Assembly (NCBI RefSeq): GCF_900177625.1
Contig: NZ_FXAU01000007.1
Location: 240,620 to 304,619 of the forward strand
Source of the DNA: Sphingobacterium psychroaquaticum
GTDB taxonomy: Bacteria; Bacteroidota; Bacteroidia; Sphingobacteriales; Sphingobacteriaceae
Length of the DNA stretch: 64,000 nt
Reading direction: 5' to 3'
In this document: one piece after another, positions 1 to 7,791 of the stretch
Layout of the letters: every line of letters starts with the position of its first letter
How positions within the stretch are numbered: the first letter of the stretch is position 1
Position numbers and translations under genes: made by a program
The notes under the pieces: generated by a model
What the model was told of the DNA's origin: nothing
What the model saw: the letters and a program-made list of their open reading frames with translations, nothing else
Database searches by the model: none

Positions 1-1
1 C

Positions 2-610
2 GCAAAGGAAGGATTCTTAGTGACATTTGGAATAAACCCAACTCGTCCAGAGACAGGTTATGGATATATTGAGGCAGCTGGAACCGATGTATTGTCGTTT
101 CGTGAGAAACCAAACTATGAGACAGCAAAAGACTTTATCAAGCAAGGTAATTTCTTTTGGAACTCGGGTATTTTTTGCTTCAAAGCAAGTACTTACCTGC
201 AAGAACTAGAACGCTTTGATCCAAAGTTGTATACGGCCGCGAAAGCAGCTTTCGACGGGGCTAAGGATGGGGTGTTGGATGAAGAGCTTTCCATGCGTAT
301 TCCGTCTAAAAGTGTTGATTATGCTATTATGGAACGGAGTGATAGTATTAAGGTAGTTCCTTCGTTTTTCCAGTGGTCCGACATGGGGTCTTTCGACTCG
401 CTATATGACTACCTAATCACTAAAGGACATCCAAAGGATGAAGCAGGAAATGTGGTGATTGGTGGTTCGAAGCATACCGTTTTCCTTGGTCTTAAAAATT
501 GTATTGTGGTCAATACGGATGATGCTGTCTTAATTATGGATAAAGCGCATGCGCAAGATGTAAAGCATGTGTACGAGACATTAGAGAAAGAAGGATCGAC
601 ATTAGTTTAG
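2..610 (+). CDS. manC: Mannose-1-phosphate guanylyltransferase, C-terminal part (cut by window edge)
   Basis: The reading frame is open back to the first bases of the window, so this is the 3' part of a gene whose start lies outside. The visible protein contains the TRPETGYGYIE segment typical of GDP-mannose pyrophosphorylases and, further on, FFQWSDMGSFDSLYDYL, which matches the conserved WSDvGsW-like region of the family. The enzyme would make GDP-mannose from mannose-1-phosphate and GTP for surface polysaccharide. It lies 18 bp upstream of a nucleotide-sugar dehydrogenase on the same strand, which suggests the tail of a capsule or exopolysaccharide operon. It stops near the end of the nucleotidyltransferase domain, so this looks like the short form without the phosphomannose isomerase domain. 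The GTG at 20 is internal. Confidence 0.88.
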   Translation, partial: AKEGFLVTFGINPTRPETGYGYIEAAGTDVLSFREKPNYETAKDFIKQGNFFWNSGIFCFKASTYLQELERFDPKLYTAAKAAFDGAKDGVLDEELSMRIPSKSVDYAIMERSDSIKVVPSFFQWSDMGSFDSLYDYLITKGHPKDEAGNVVIGGSKHTVFLGLKNCIVVNTDDAVLIMDKAHAQDVKHVYETLEKEGSTLV

Positions 611-628
611 TAAGCAAGGTAGGGAAGC

Positions 629-1918
629 ATGGATAAGAAAATTGCCGTAATTGGTCAAGGGTATGTTGGGCTTCCTTTAGCATTGGCTTTTGCTGCTCAC
701 CACCCTGTGGTGGGATTTGATATTGATGCCGTGCGCGTCGCGGAGTTGAATCAAGGATATGATCGTACGTTGGAAGCGGAGACGTCTTTGATTCAACAGA
801 TGCTTGACAAGAGTGAGCGAGGAGAGGGGGGATACCGTGCGAGCACACTGACCGAAGATATTGAAGATGCTTCGGTGTATATTGTCACAGTTCCTACGCC
901 TATTGATGAGTTTAATGCGCCCGATTTACGGTTCTTATTGACTGCGTCTGAGATTATAGGTCGTGTGTTGAAATCCGGAGATATCGTGATTTATGAATCG
1001 ACCGTGTATCCTGGATGCACAGAAGAGGATTGTGTGCCGGTGTTGGAGCGTGTGTCGGGATTGGTGTATAATGAAGATTTCTTTGTGGGTTACTCGCCTG
1101 AGCGTATTAATCCGGGAGATAAGACGAGGACCTTGCAAAATGTTGTTAAGGTTACTTCTGGAAGTACGTCTGCGGTTGCCGAGGAGATTGATGCATTATA
1201 TCGCAGAATTATTACGGCAGGTACCTTTAAAGCTTCCTCGATTAAGGTTGCCGAAGCGGCAAAAGCGATTGAAAATGCGCAGCGCGATGTTAACATCTCG
1301 TTTGTCAATGAGTTAGCGTTGATTTTTGATCGGGTGGGGATAGATACGCATGAAGTTCTGGAAGCCGCGGGCACAAAATATAATTTCTTAAAGTATAAAC
1401 CTGGTTTAGTCGGAGGACACTGTATCTCGGTCGATCCGTATTATTTGGCACATAAAGCTTCACAGTTGGGTTATCATCCCGAAGTAATTTTGTCGGGTAG
1501 GCGCGTGAACGATCGGATGGCGGAATTTGTAGCTTCCAAGGTGGTTAAATTGATGCTCAATAAGGAAATCGCTGTTAAAGGAGCAGATGTTTTGATACTA
1601 GGGATGACCTTTAAAGAGAATTGTCCAGATATCCGAAATACCAAGGTAATGGATATTTACGATGAGTTAAAGCAATATGGTGCGGTCCCACATATATTCG
1701 ACCCTTGGGTAAATGTAGTGGAAGTACAGCAAGATTTCGGTGTTTCTATTTTAAAGAAACTTGATGACCGAGCTGTTTCCGCTTATGACGCTGTTATCTT
1801 AGCTGTGGCACACCAAGATTTTCTGGATATAAACATGAGCGAACTTCGTAAGCCTCAGTCTGTTTTATTTGACTGTAAGGCTGTGCTTGATCGGACGCAA
1901 GTAGATGCGAGGCTATAG
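629..1918 (+). CDS. UDP-N-acetyl-hexosamine 6-dehydrogenase (TviB/WbpO type)
   Basis: A 429-residue nucleotide-sugar dehydrogenase. The N-terminal NAD-binding fold shows GQGYVGLPLA at residues 9-18, and the catalytic cysteine is in the GGHCISVDPYYL motif (Cys265). The GGHCIxVDP form and overall length fit the Vi-antigen TviB/WbpO and WecC group, which oxidise UDP-GlcNAc, UDP-GalNAc or UDP-ManNAc to the uronic acid, rather than UDP-glucose dehydrogenases. The exact sugar cannot be read from sequence. ATG at 629 follows manC by 18 bp. With manC it supplies activated sugars for surface polysaccharide. A distinct UDP-glucose dehydrogenase lies at 33298. Confidence 0.88.
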   Translation: MDKKIAVIGQGYVGLPLALAFAAHHPVVGFDIDAVRVAELNQGYDRTLEAETSLIQQMLDKSERGEGGYRASTLTEDIEDASVYIVTVPTPIDEFNAPDLRFLLTASEIIGRVLKSGDIVIYESTVYPGCTEEDCVPVLERVSGLVYNEDFFVGYSPERINPGDKTRTLQNVVKVTSGSTSAVAEEIDALYRRIITAGTFKASSIKVAEAAKAIENAQRDVNISFVNELALIFDRVGIDTHEVLEAAGTKYNFLKYKPGLVGGHCISVDPYYLAHKASQLGYHPEVILSGRRVNDRMAEFVASKVVKLMLNKEIAVKGADVLILGMTFKENCPDIRNTKVMDIYDELKQYGAVPHIFDPWVNVVEVQQDFGVSILKKLDDRAVSAYDAVILAVAHQDFLDINMSELRKPQSVLFDCKAVLDRTQVDARL

Positions 1919-1940
1919 CGCTTGTTTAAGACAGGTTTTG

Positions 1941-2360
1941 CTAGCGTGAAAAACTAGCTGAACACTTCGCGGTTTCTTCGACTTTACAAGAAACGAGCTC
2001 CACGCCAAGGCCTTCTAATTGTTGTGGTCCTATTTTCTCGACCATATATTGAGCAATGTTTTCTGCTGTAGGGTTGAAAGGAACAATGACAAGACTTTCA
2101 CTTGCAACCAATTTTAGCTGCTCCAATAGTTCATCCTTCTCCCAAATTAGGAATTTGTGATCAAAATTATCCTCTAACCACATACAAAGTTGAGATTTGA
2201 TAACAGAGAAGTCTATAACGCGACCTATCTCATCCAATGCCGTTGAGGCTATGGTGAAGTGTATGCGGTAATTATGCCCGTGTAAAAAACGACATTTCCC
2301 TTCGTGTCCAACAACACGATGTCCACACGAAATATCGTGGTATCTCTCTGCAATTATCAT
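1941..2360 (-). CDS. queD: 6-carboxy-5,6,7,8-tetrahydropterin synthase, queuosine pathway
   Basis: A 139-residue protein of the 6-pyruvoyl-tetrahydropterin synthase family, normal in length. CGHRVVGHEGKC followed by LHGHNY near the N terminus gives the catalytic cysteine and the zinc-binding histidines. The bacterial enzyme converts 7,8-dihydroneopterin triphosphate to carboxytetrahydropterin in the path to queuosine and other deazapurines. No other queuosine gene is nearby. The gene converges with the dehydrogenase ending at 1918 and follows the oxidase gene ending at 2388. A TAnnTTTG box lies only 4 bp upstream of the ATG, which suggests a nearly leaderless mRNA. Confidence 0.85.
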   Translation of the reverse strand: MIIAERYHDISCGHRVVGHEGKCRFLHGHNYRIHFTIASTALDEIGRVIDFSVIKSQLCMWLEDNFDHKFLIWEKDELLEQLKLVASESLVIVPFNPTAENIAQYMVEKIGPQQLEGLGVELVSCKVEETAKCSASFSR

Positions 2361-2364
2361 AGCA

Positions 2365-2372
2365 CAAAGGTA
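2365..2372 (-). promoter_or_regulatory. Bacteroidota -7 promoter box for queD
   Basis: On the minus strand this reads TACCTTTG, a perfect match to TAnnTTTG. The last base of the box is 5 bp from the first base of the queD ATG, so transcription should start at or next to the A of the start codon. Assignment rests on the known consensus of the phylum and on position; no clear -33 element is visible. Confidence 0.5.
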
Positions 2373-2378
2373 GGAATA

Positions 2379-2402
2379 GAAAGGCTTTTAGAGAAGCCTT
2401 TC
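2379..2402 (-). terminator. Hairpin at the 3' end of the FMN oxidase gene
   Basis: Arms GAAAGGCTT (2379-2387) and AAGCCTTTC (2394-2402) form a 9-bp stem with a 6-base loop that spans the stop codon at 2388. The run of U after it is weak on the minus strand (TCTATTCCT). It may act as a modest terminator that insulates queD, or simply be a structured 3' end. Confidence 0.4.
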
Positions 2403-3551
2403 CGAAAATCTATCTATTTTATCAATGGATAGCTGCTGCATAATTTGATACAAATGGGTTTTGAACATGTTGATCGTGTGCTCACCTCCATGGTCACCGA
2501 GTGCACCCACCCCATACATAAAAGGTCTACCCATAAAGTTAAAGGCCGACCCAACAGCATGCGCACGGGCTAAATCTACCCCCGAACGAATTCCTCCGTC
2601 CATCATAATCTTGATCTTATCTTTATATGCTGGATTATTTGCGAGGCGGATCAATGAATTGATCGACGATTCGGCCGCATCGAGTTGCCGGCCACCGTGA
2701 TTGGAAACAATTACACCATCCGCACCTAATTGTATGGCCTCTTGCATATCTTCATCGGTCGCAATGCCCTTTAATACGAGCGGTCCTTTCCAGCGTTCAC
2801 GAATGGCTTTAATTTTTTCAAATGTAACTTTACCCGTAAAGGTCTTGTTCATAAATTGGCCCAACTGGCTGAGGTCGAGGCCAGCCTCCATATATGGTTT
2901 TAATGTAGCGAAGGAGGGGATACCTTGTTGTAAAGTTTTTATTCCCCATGTCGGGCGGATCATGGCTTGAAAAATGTTAGCGATATTCATTTTTGGAGGC
3001 ATAGATAATCCACTTTTAATTTCTCTATAACGCAGTCCAAAAGCGGGAACGTCGACCAACACAACTAATACAGGACATTCTACGGCCTGTAGGCGGTTTA
3101 AGATATCGTCGCGAAGGTGATCCTCGGTTGGATGATAAAGCTGAAACCAAGCAGATCCTTCGGAGACCTCGGCAATCCGTTCAATACTGGATGTGGATAC
3201 GGTGCTTAAGATATATGGGATTTTTTCCTTAGCGGCTGCTTTAGCTAAGATTTCCGGCGCATTAGGCCACATTAATCCTTGAAGGCCAATAGGTGATATG
3301 CCAAAAGGAGCGCTGTATTTTTTGCCGAACAATTCTGTTGAGAGGTCTATGTTACCATTTTCCGCAAGGTAGCGTGGTTTGAGGTATATATGGTCAAAAT
3401 CGCTCTCATTGCGTTGTAGATTGAATTCTTCGTTGGCTCCGCCTTCAAGGTAGTCAAAAGCGAATTTTGGAATACGTGTTTTGGCTTTCTTACGTAAATC
3501 AGCAACAGATGGGTATGCCGAATTGTACGGAAAGGTAAGTTTGGTACTCAT
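2388..3551 (-). CDS. FMN-dependent alpha-hydroxy acid oxidase/dehydrogenase (lactate type)
   Basis: A 387-residue member of the glycolate oxidase/L-lactate dehydrogenase family. It shows the active-site segment SNHGGRQLD, in which the histidine is the catalytic base, and downstream the FMN phosphate-binding region around MMDGGIRSGVDLARA and GRPFMYG. These enzymes oxidise L-2-hydroxy acids such as L-lactate with FMN. It could be LldD, a lactate oxidase or lactate 2-monooxygenase, and sequence alone does not decide. No signal peptide or membrane anchor is apparent, so a cytoplasmic or peripheral location is likely. A near-consensus box (TATCTTTC on the minus strand, 3580-3587) lies 28 bp upstream. 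The gene stands alone between two hairpins. Confidence 0.85.
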   Translation of the reverse strand: MSTKLTFPYNSAYPSVADLRKKAKTRIPKFAFDYLEGGANEEFNLQRNESDFDHIYLKPRYLAENGNIDLSTELFGKKYSAPFGISPIGLQGLMWPNAPEILAKAAAKEKIPYILSTVSTSSIERIAEVSEGSAWFQLYHPTEDHLRDDILNRLQAVECPVLVVLVDVPAFGLRYREIKSGLSMPPKMNIANIFQAMIRPTWGIKTLQQGIPSFATLKPYMEAGLDLSQLGQFMNKTFTGKVTFEKIKAIRERWKGPLVLKGIATDEDMQEAIQLGADGVIVSNHGGRQLDAAESSINSLIRLANNPAYKDKIKIMMDGGIRSGVDLARAHAVGSAFNFMGRPFMYGVGALGDHGGEHTINMFKTHLYQIMQQLSIDKIDRFSERLL

Positions 3552-3629
3552 GTGGTTTATGTTAATTATTTAGTGTAGAAAGATACATACTTTTCAGGGA
3601 ATAGCTGTCCTGCGCTGTACAGTTAAATA

Positions 3630-3666
3630 AAATAAGGCTGTACCCGATTTGGATACAGCCTTATTT
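3630..3666 (-). terminator. Rho-independent terminator of metK
   Basis: Perfect 13-bp arms AAATAAGGCTGTA (3630-3642) and TACAGCCTTATTT (3654-3666) with an 11-base loop, 20 bp beyond the metK stop codon. Read on the minus strand, the stem ends in CCTTATTTTATTT. Confidence 0.8.
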
Positions 3667-3686
3667 ATACGGTTACGTATGCACGA

Positions 3687-4940
3687 CTAAAGGCCGAAAG
3701 CTTCTTTAACCTTGTCTACAAAGTCAAGTTTCTCCCAAGTAAATAGGTTTACTTCGACTTCCTTGATTTCGCCTGTTGTACTTTCAAAGGTCTTTGTTAC
3801 GGTTTTTGGAGTACGTCCCATATGACCATAAGCCGCAGTTTCAGAATAGATTGGGTTACGTAAACCTAAGCGTGTTTCAATCCCGTAAGGCGTCATGTCA
3901 AATAGTTCGGTGATCTTGGTTGCAATTTCTCCGTCGTTTAGATTTACTTTGCTCGTGCCGTAGGTATTAACATAGATACCCATTGGATCTTTAACACCTA
4001 TAGCATAAGATATCTGTACTAAAATTTCATCAGCTACACCGGCCGCCACTAAATTTTTTGCGATATGACGTGTTGCATAAGCCGCTGAACGATCTACTTT
4101 CGAAGGATCCTTGCCAGAGAATGCACCACCACCATGTGCTCCTTTTCCACCGTAGGTATCAACGATGATCTTACGTCCCGTTAGGCCTGTGTCGCCATGC
4201 GGGCCACCGATAACGAATTTTCCCGTCGGGTTCACGTGAAACGTGATATCATCGTTAAAGAGTGCTTGCAACTCTGGAGACAGTTGTGCTTTTACGCGGG
4301 GAATTAGGATATGTTTAATATCGTCTGTAATCTTTGCCAGCATGGTTGCTTCTTCAGCAAAATCATCGTGTTGGGTAGAGATTACAATTGTGTCGATTCG
4401 CTGCGGTTTGTGATCGTCACTATATTCCAACGTTACTTGCGATTTCGCATCGGGTCTTAAATAAGGAATTTCCTTGTTTTCACGACGAAGAGCCGCTAGT
4501 TCATACAATAAACGGTGAGCAAGATCTAAGGCGAGTGGCATATAGTTCTCCGTTTCATTACTTGCGTAACCAAACATGATTCCTTGGTCGCCGGCACCTT
4601 GTTCTTGTTTCGTTTTACGATCTACCCCTTGGTTGATATCCGCAGATTGCTCATGGATAGCCGACAATACGCCACAAGAGTTTGCTTCAAACATATACTC
4701 GGATTTGGTATAACCAATTTTTTCGATCACCGAGCGAGCGATTTTTTGAACATCCAGGTAAATCTTAGATTTTACCTCGCCAGCAAGGACCACTTGTCCT
4801 GTGGTAACCAAAGTCTCGACAGCAACGCGTGCATCCTCATCCCATGCGAGAAAATTATCAATTAAAGCGTCAGAGATTTGATCTGCAACTTTATCGGGGT
4901 GTCCTTCGGACACAGATTCTGAAGTAAATAAATATGCCAT
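3687..4940 (-). CDS. metK: S-adenosylmethionine synthetase
   Basis: A 417-residue MetK, which makes SAM from methionine and ATP. Family signatures are clear: the N-terminal LFTSESVSEGHPDKVADQ, the GDQGIMFGYA hexapeptide region, and GGAFSGKDPSKVDRSAAYA with the phosphate-binding residues. It is slightly longer than the roughly 385-residue E. coli enzyme through internal insertions. The start is ATG at 4940, about 70 bp downstream of a SAM-II riboswitch (5011-5090) that should repress the gene when SAM is plentiful. A strong terminator follows. The gene is divergent from the lipid kinase at 5202. Confidence 0.95.
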   Translation of the reverse strand: MAYLFTSESVSEGHPDKVADQISDALIDNFLAWDEDARVAVETLVTTGQVVLAGEVKSKIYLDVQKIARSVIEKIGYTKSEYMFEANSCGVLSAIHEQSADINQGVDRKTKQEQGAGDQGIMFGYASNETENYMPLALDLAHRLLYELAALRRENKEIPYLRPDAKSQVTLEYSDDHKPQRIDTIVISTQHDDFAEEATMLAKITDDIKHILIPRVKAQLSPELQALFNDDITFHVNPTGKFVIGGPHGDTGLTGRKIIVDTYGGKGAHGGGAFSGKDPSKVDRSAAYATRHIAKNLVAAGVADEILVQISYAIGVKDPMGIYVNTYGTSKVNLNDGEIATKITELFDMTPYGIETRLGLRNPIYSETAAYGHMGRTPKTVTKTFESTTGEIKEVEVNLFTWEKLDFVDKVKEAFGL

Positions 4941-5010
4941 TTTGCGTTTTTATTATCGATATTACGCCAGTCGGAGAGGGGCCAAGTAGAAGTGGAAAAA
5001 CATTTAATTT

Positions 5011-5090
5011 TCGGTTTTAGCACTTTTTTACCGTGGTTGCAATCTCCTTGAGGCATAGGTAAATATGCCGTGCGCAAATCAGTCCACTTT
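5011..5090 (-). ncRNA. SAM-II riboswitch in the metK leader
   Basis: Read on the minus strand, the leader has the SAM-II layout. P1 is GTGG (5084-5087) pairing with CCAC (5033-5036). The conserved TGATTT follows the first P1 strand, and TTGCAA precedes the second. The A-rich linker then leads to GCTAAAA, with CCG close behind. A pseudoknot is possible between GCAC (5070-5073) in the loop and GTGC (5020-5023) in the tail. A variable hairpin GGCATA/TATGCC is inserted in the loop. The element sits upstream of a SAM synthetase, the expected target. Recognition is from recalled family consensus; a covariance-model search was not run. Confidence 0.82.
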
Positions 5091-5099
5091 TTTGTCGAG

Positions 5100-5107
5100 C
5101 AAAAATA
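5100..5107 (-). promoter_or_regulatory. metK: Promoter box for metK
   Basis: TATTTTTG on the minus strand matches TAnnTTTG. The predicted start of transcription (about 5093-5095) falls just before the first base of the SAM-II aptamer, so aptamer and promoter support each other. Eight-base arms TACTACTC (5106-5113) and GAGTAGTA (5149-5156) flank the region. Confidence 0.6.
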
Positions 5108-5201
5108 CTACTCTTTCCTCATTTTTAAAAGTATTTAACGATAAAGTGGAGTAGTAAAAGGATTTGTCTATCTTTATCTCCGTAAGAGCTGATATATATA
5201 T

Positions 5202-6074
5202 ATGCGTAAGCGAATCCTATTTGTTATTAACCCAATTTCTGGCGGAAAGAAGAAAACAGCATTTAATAAACAGGTGTTGGAGGTGCTCGATTTAAAAAAA
5301 TTCGACCCTACGTTCAAGATCACGAATCACCCAAATCATGCGTATGAACTGGGTAAACAAGCGATAAAGGAAGGTTATGATGCTGTAGTCGCTGTCGGGG
5401 GAGATGGTACGATCAATGAATTGGGTTCTGCTATTCTAGGGACAGATATGCCGCTCGGTATTATCCCTGAAGGATCGGGCAATGGATTGGCCTTATATCT
5501 GGGTATTCCGCTGAACGAGTCCGCTGCCTTGCGGCGAATCAATAGATTTGAAACGGTAGAGGTGGACACGGGAGAGATTAACGGGAGAAACTTCTTCAAT
5601 ATAGCCGGTATAGGTTTTGATGCCTTTGTGAGTGATCATTTTGCGACGGAGAATATTCGAGGGCCTATCGGCTACCTTCGTTCTTCCTTAAACGTGTTTA
5701 GTAAATTCAAACCCAGCGTGTACCGATTGGAAATCGATGGCAAAGCATATGAACGGGAGGCCTTTATGATCAGTGTTGCAAATTCACCGCAATATGGTAA
5801 CAATGCATATATCGCACCGCAGGCTTCTATAAATGACGGTATTTTGGATGTTTGTATCGTTCATAAGTTTCCTTTGTATTTATTACCTAAGATGGTCTTT
5901 CATTTGTTTACGAAAAGTGCCGATCAATCGGATTATGTGGAAATCATTCCAGGGAAAAATATTCGAATCATCCGTGATGATCGGGGACCTGTGCATGTGG
6001 ATGGCGAGCCGGTCGACATGGGCGATACGCTCGATATTTCAATTCAGCATAAATCACTAAAAATAATTTGTTAA
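5202..6074 (+). CDS. Diacylglycerol/lipid kinase family protein (YegS/DgkB-like)
   Basis: A 290-residue protein with the DAGK catalytic domain. It begins RILFVINPISGGKKK, contains the nucleotide-binding GGDGT motif at residues 66-70, then IPEGSGNGLALYLGIP, the conserved GSGN segment of the family. It probably phosphorylates a lipid such as diacylglycerol or a sphingosine-like base at the inner face of the membrane; Sphingobacteriaceae make sphingolipids, so the latter is possible but not shown. ATG at 5202 is chosen because it begins directly before the first beta strand. The stop codon is 6 bp before the yciH-like gene, so the two probably form an operon. Confidence 0.85.
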   Translation: MRKRILFVINPISGGKKKTAFNKQVLEVLDLKKFDPTFKITNHPNHAYELGKQAIKEGYDAVVAVGGDGTINELGSAILGTDMPLGIIPEGSGNGLALYLGIPLNESAALRRINRFETVEVDTGEINGRNFFNIAGIGFDAFVSDHFATENIRGPIGYLRSSLNVFSKFKPSVYRLEIDGKAYEREAFMISVANSPQYGNNAYIAPQASINDGILDVCIVHKFPLYLLPKMVFHLFTKSADQSDYVEIIPGKNIRIIRDDRGPVHVDGEPVDMGDTLDISIQHKSLKIIC

Positions 6075-6080
6075 GTTAAG

Positions 6081-6431
6081 ATGGCAAAGCAGAAAAAACA
6101 ACGCTTCGAGGGAATTGTCTATTCAACAGCGGATGATTTCTCCTACACAGAGGCCGAAAGCGCCGAGGAATTAGAGACTTTACCGAATGGAAAGCAGAAG
6201 CTGAAGGTCTTTTTGGATCGTAAGGCAAGGAAGGGTAAAGTTGTTACAATAGTGGATGGCTTTATTGGCGCCGATGAAGATTTGCAAGCGCTTGCAAAGG
6301 TATTAAAACAGCGATGTGGTGTCGGGGGAGCTGCGAAAGATGGTGAAATTTTGATACAGGGAGATTTTAAGCAAAAGGTTTATGATATTCTTATCGCAGA
6401 AGGATTTTCAGTAAAAATGGCTGGCGGATAG
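6081..6431 (+). CDS. SUI1/eIF1-like translation factor, YciH family
   Basis: A 116-residue protein matching the bacterial YciH/SUI1 family. The C-terminal two thirds carry the fold with KVVTIVDGFIGADEDLQALAKVLKQRCGVGGAAKDGEILIQGD, including the GxGGxxKDGxIxxQGD segment that is diagnostic of SUI1 proteins. In E. coli YciH affects start-codon discrimination; its role here is inferred. It starts 6 bp after the lipid kinase and is probably co-transcribed with it. Confidence 0.85.
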   Translation: MAKQKKQRFEGIVYSTADDFSYTEAESAEELETLPNGKQKLKVFLDRKARKGKVVTIVDGFIGADEDLQALAKVLKQRCGVGGAAKDGEILIQGDFKQKVYDILIAEGFSVKMAGG

Positions 6432-6862
6432 TTGTTTAAGGAACTTTTTATTTTTTTTGGTTTTATCTTTCACCCTTTTCTACCTCTTAAGCTTGCTGAA
6501 GCGAATTTATGTTTAAACAGACTGTTTGCACTTTGTTTTAGTGAGTGAATACTTACTTAATTTTTGCAAGTAACAATTTTTTAATTTGCATAAACCAAAA
6601 AAAATAGTTTTCATTGTAAAATATATCGCACTAAACCGCAATATATCGAAAGGTGACAACTACCGGAACGGAACGGAAACCGCTGATGGGTTCGCTGGTA
6701 TTTGGATGTTTGGGAAAGACATAAATAAATGTAAAGAAAATTTTATTTTTAATACAAAACAGTATATTTGTTTTGCGCGAAAGCAAGGCAAGTGCCTTTA
6801 AATTGCATTAATTGAATTAAACATTAATATTAAACAACAGTAAAAATCTAAAAATTAGTAAA
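6432..6862 (+). promoter_or_regulatory. 431-bp intergenic region carrying the exbB operon promoter
   Basis: No protein gene is supported here; the one open frame (6586-6801) has no recognisable features. The best promoter candidate is TATATTTG at 6763-6770, a perfect TAnnTTTG match about 93 bp upstream of exbB; its -33 element is poor. An AT-rich stretch with the palindrome TGTTTAAACA lies near 6511-6520. After the yciH-like stop there is a T-rich run without a convincing stem. Confidence 0.45.
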
Positions 6863-7693
6863 ATGGCAAACGCACCAAAAACTACTACTCCTGCTAAAAA
6901 TGAAAGCGGAAATTCAGGTAATTTATTTGCGAGTTTAGCAATTATCATTTGTTTCATCATCGGTTACCTTGTATGGAAATTTGTAATGGGAGCTCCATCT
7001 AACTTTATCGATAACAACCCTGTTAACCAACCGCTTCCAGGTAACTACCTAGGTATGGTTTACCACGCTGGTGTAGTTGTACCTATCTTGATCGGTTTAT
7101 TCCTTATGGTATGGGTATTCGCTATCGAGCGTTTTATCGTTATCAACAGAGCATCAGGAACAGGTAACGTGGGTAACTTCGTAAGAAAAATCCAAACATT
7201 AATCAATGGTGGAAACATCGATTCAGCTATCGCTGAGTGTGACAAACAAAAAGGTTCAGTAGCTAACGTAGTTAAAGCTGGTCTTTTAAAATACAAAGAC
7301 GTTTCTGGTAACACAGGTTTAGATTCAGAAAAATCTGTTTTGGCTATCCAGAAAGAAATTGAAGAAACAACAGCATTAGAAATGCCAATGTTAGAGAAAA
7401 ACATGAACGTTCTAGCAACATTAGTTTCTATCGGTACATTGACAGGTCTATTAGGTACAGTAACAGGTATGATCAAGGCCTTCTCGGCATTGGCAACTGG
7501 TGGTGCGCCGGATTCAGCGAAATTAGCAAACGGTATCTCTGAGGCCTTGATCAACACGGCTACAGGTATCGCGACATCTACATTCGCTATCGTATTGTAT
7601 AATATCTTGACTGCTAAAATTGACAACTTAACTTATTCTATCGATGAGGCTGGTTTCTCAATCGTACAAACGTACGCTGCAAACCACAAATAA
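6863..7693 (+). CDS. exbB: MotA/TolQ/ExbB proton channel family protein
   Basis: A 276-residue inner-membrane protein. Hydrophobic segments lie at about 24-43, 67-90, 180-205 and 222-247. The C-terminal TolQ/ExbB signature is visible as LATLVSIGTLTGLLGTVTGMIKAF and later ISEALINTATGIATSTFAIVLYN. With ExbD and TonB it forms the proton-driven motor that energises outer-membrane TonB-dependent receptors. It has a polar and small-residue-rich N-terminal tail that E. coli ExbB lacks. It heads an exbB-exbD-exbD-tonB cluster; a 98-bp gap with a small hairpin separates it from the first exbD. Codon use is strongly biased, in keeping with high expression. Confidence 0.92.
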   Translation: MANAPKTTTPAKNESGNSGNLFASLAIIICFIIGYLVWKFVMGAPSNFIDNNPVNQPLPGNYLGMVYHAGVVVPILIGLFLMVWVFAIERFIVINRASGTGNVGNFVRKIQTLINGGNIDSAIAECDKQKGSVANVVKAGLLKYKDVSGNTGLDSEKSVLAIQKEIEETTALEMPMLEKNMNVLATLVSIGTLTGLLGTVTGMIKAFSALATGGAPDSAKLANGISEALINTATGIATSTFAIVLYNILTAKIDNLTYSIDEAGFSIVQTYAANHK

Positions 7694-7694
7694 G

Positions 7695-7711
7695 ACGATT
7701 TGAAAAAAATC
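7695..7711 (+). terminator. Small hairpin between exbB and exbD
   Basis: Arms CGATTT (7695-7700) and AAATCG (7706-7711) with a 5-base loop, directly after the exbB stop codon and followed by a T-rich stretch. The stem is short and AT-rich, so any termination or processing effect is speculative. Confidence 0.25.
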
Positions 7712-7791
7712 GAATTTCTTTTATGGAATTTGATCTTTTCAATCATCATGTATCAAAGAATAGGAATTGTTAATTAAAAGAAGTAAAGAAA

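Noticed and set aside
4862..5077. 71-codon open frame on the minus strand upstream of metK
   Set aside because: It overlaps the SAM-II aptamer and the metK start in another frame and has no protein features.
6586..6801. 71-codon open frame before exbB
   Set aside because: AT-rich intergenic sequence, no recognised motif, ends over the exbB promoter box.
7060..7626. 188-codon open frame antisense to exbB
   Set aside because: Shadow of a strongly codon-biased gene; exbB is unmistakable on the other strand.
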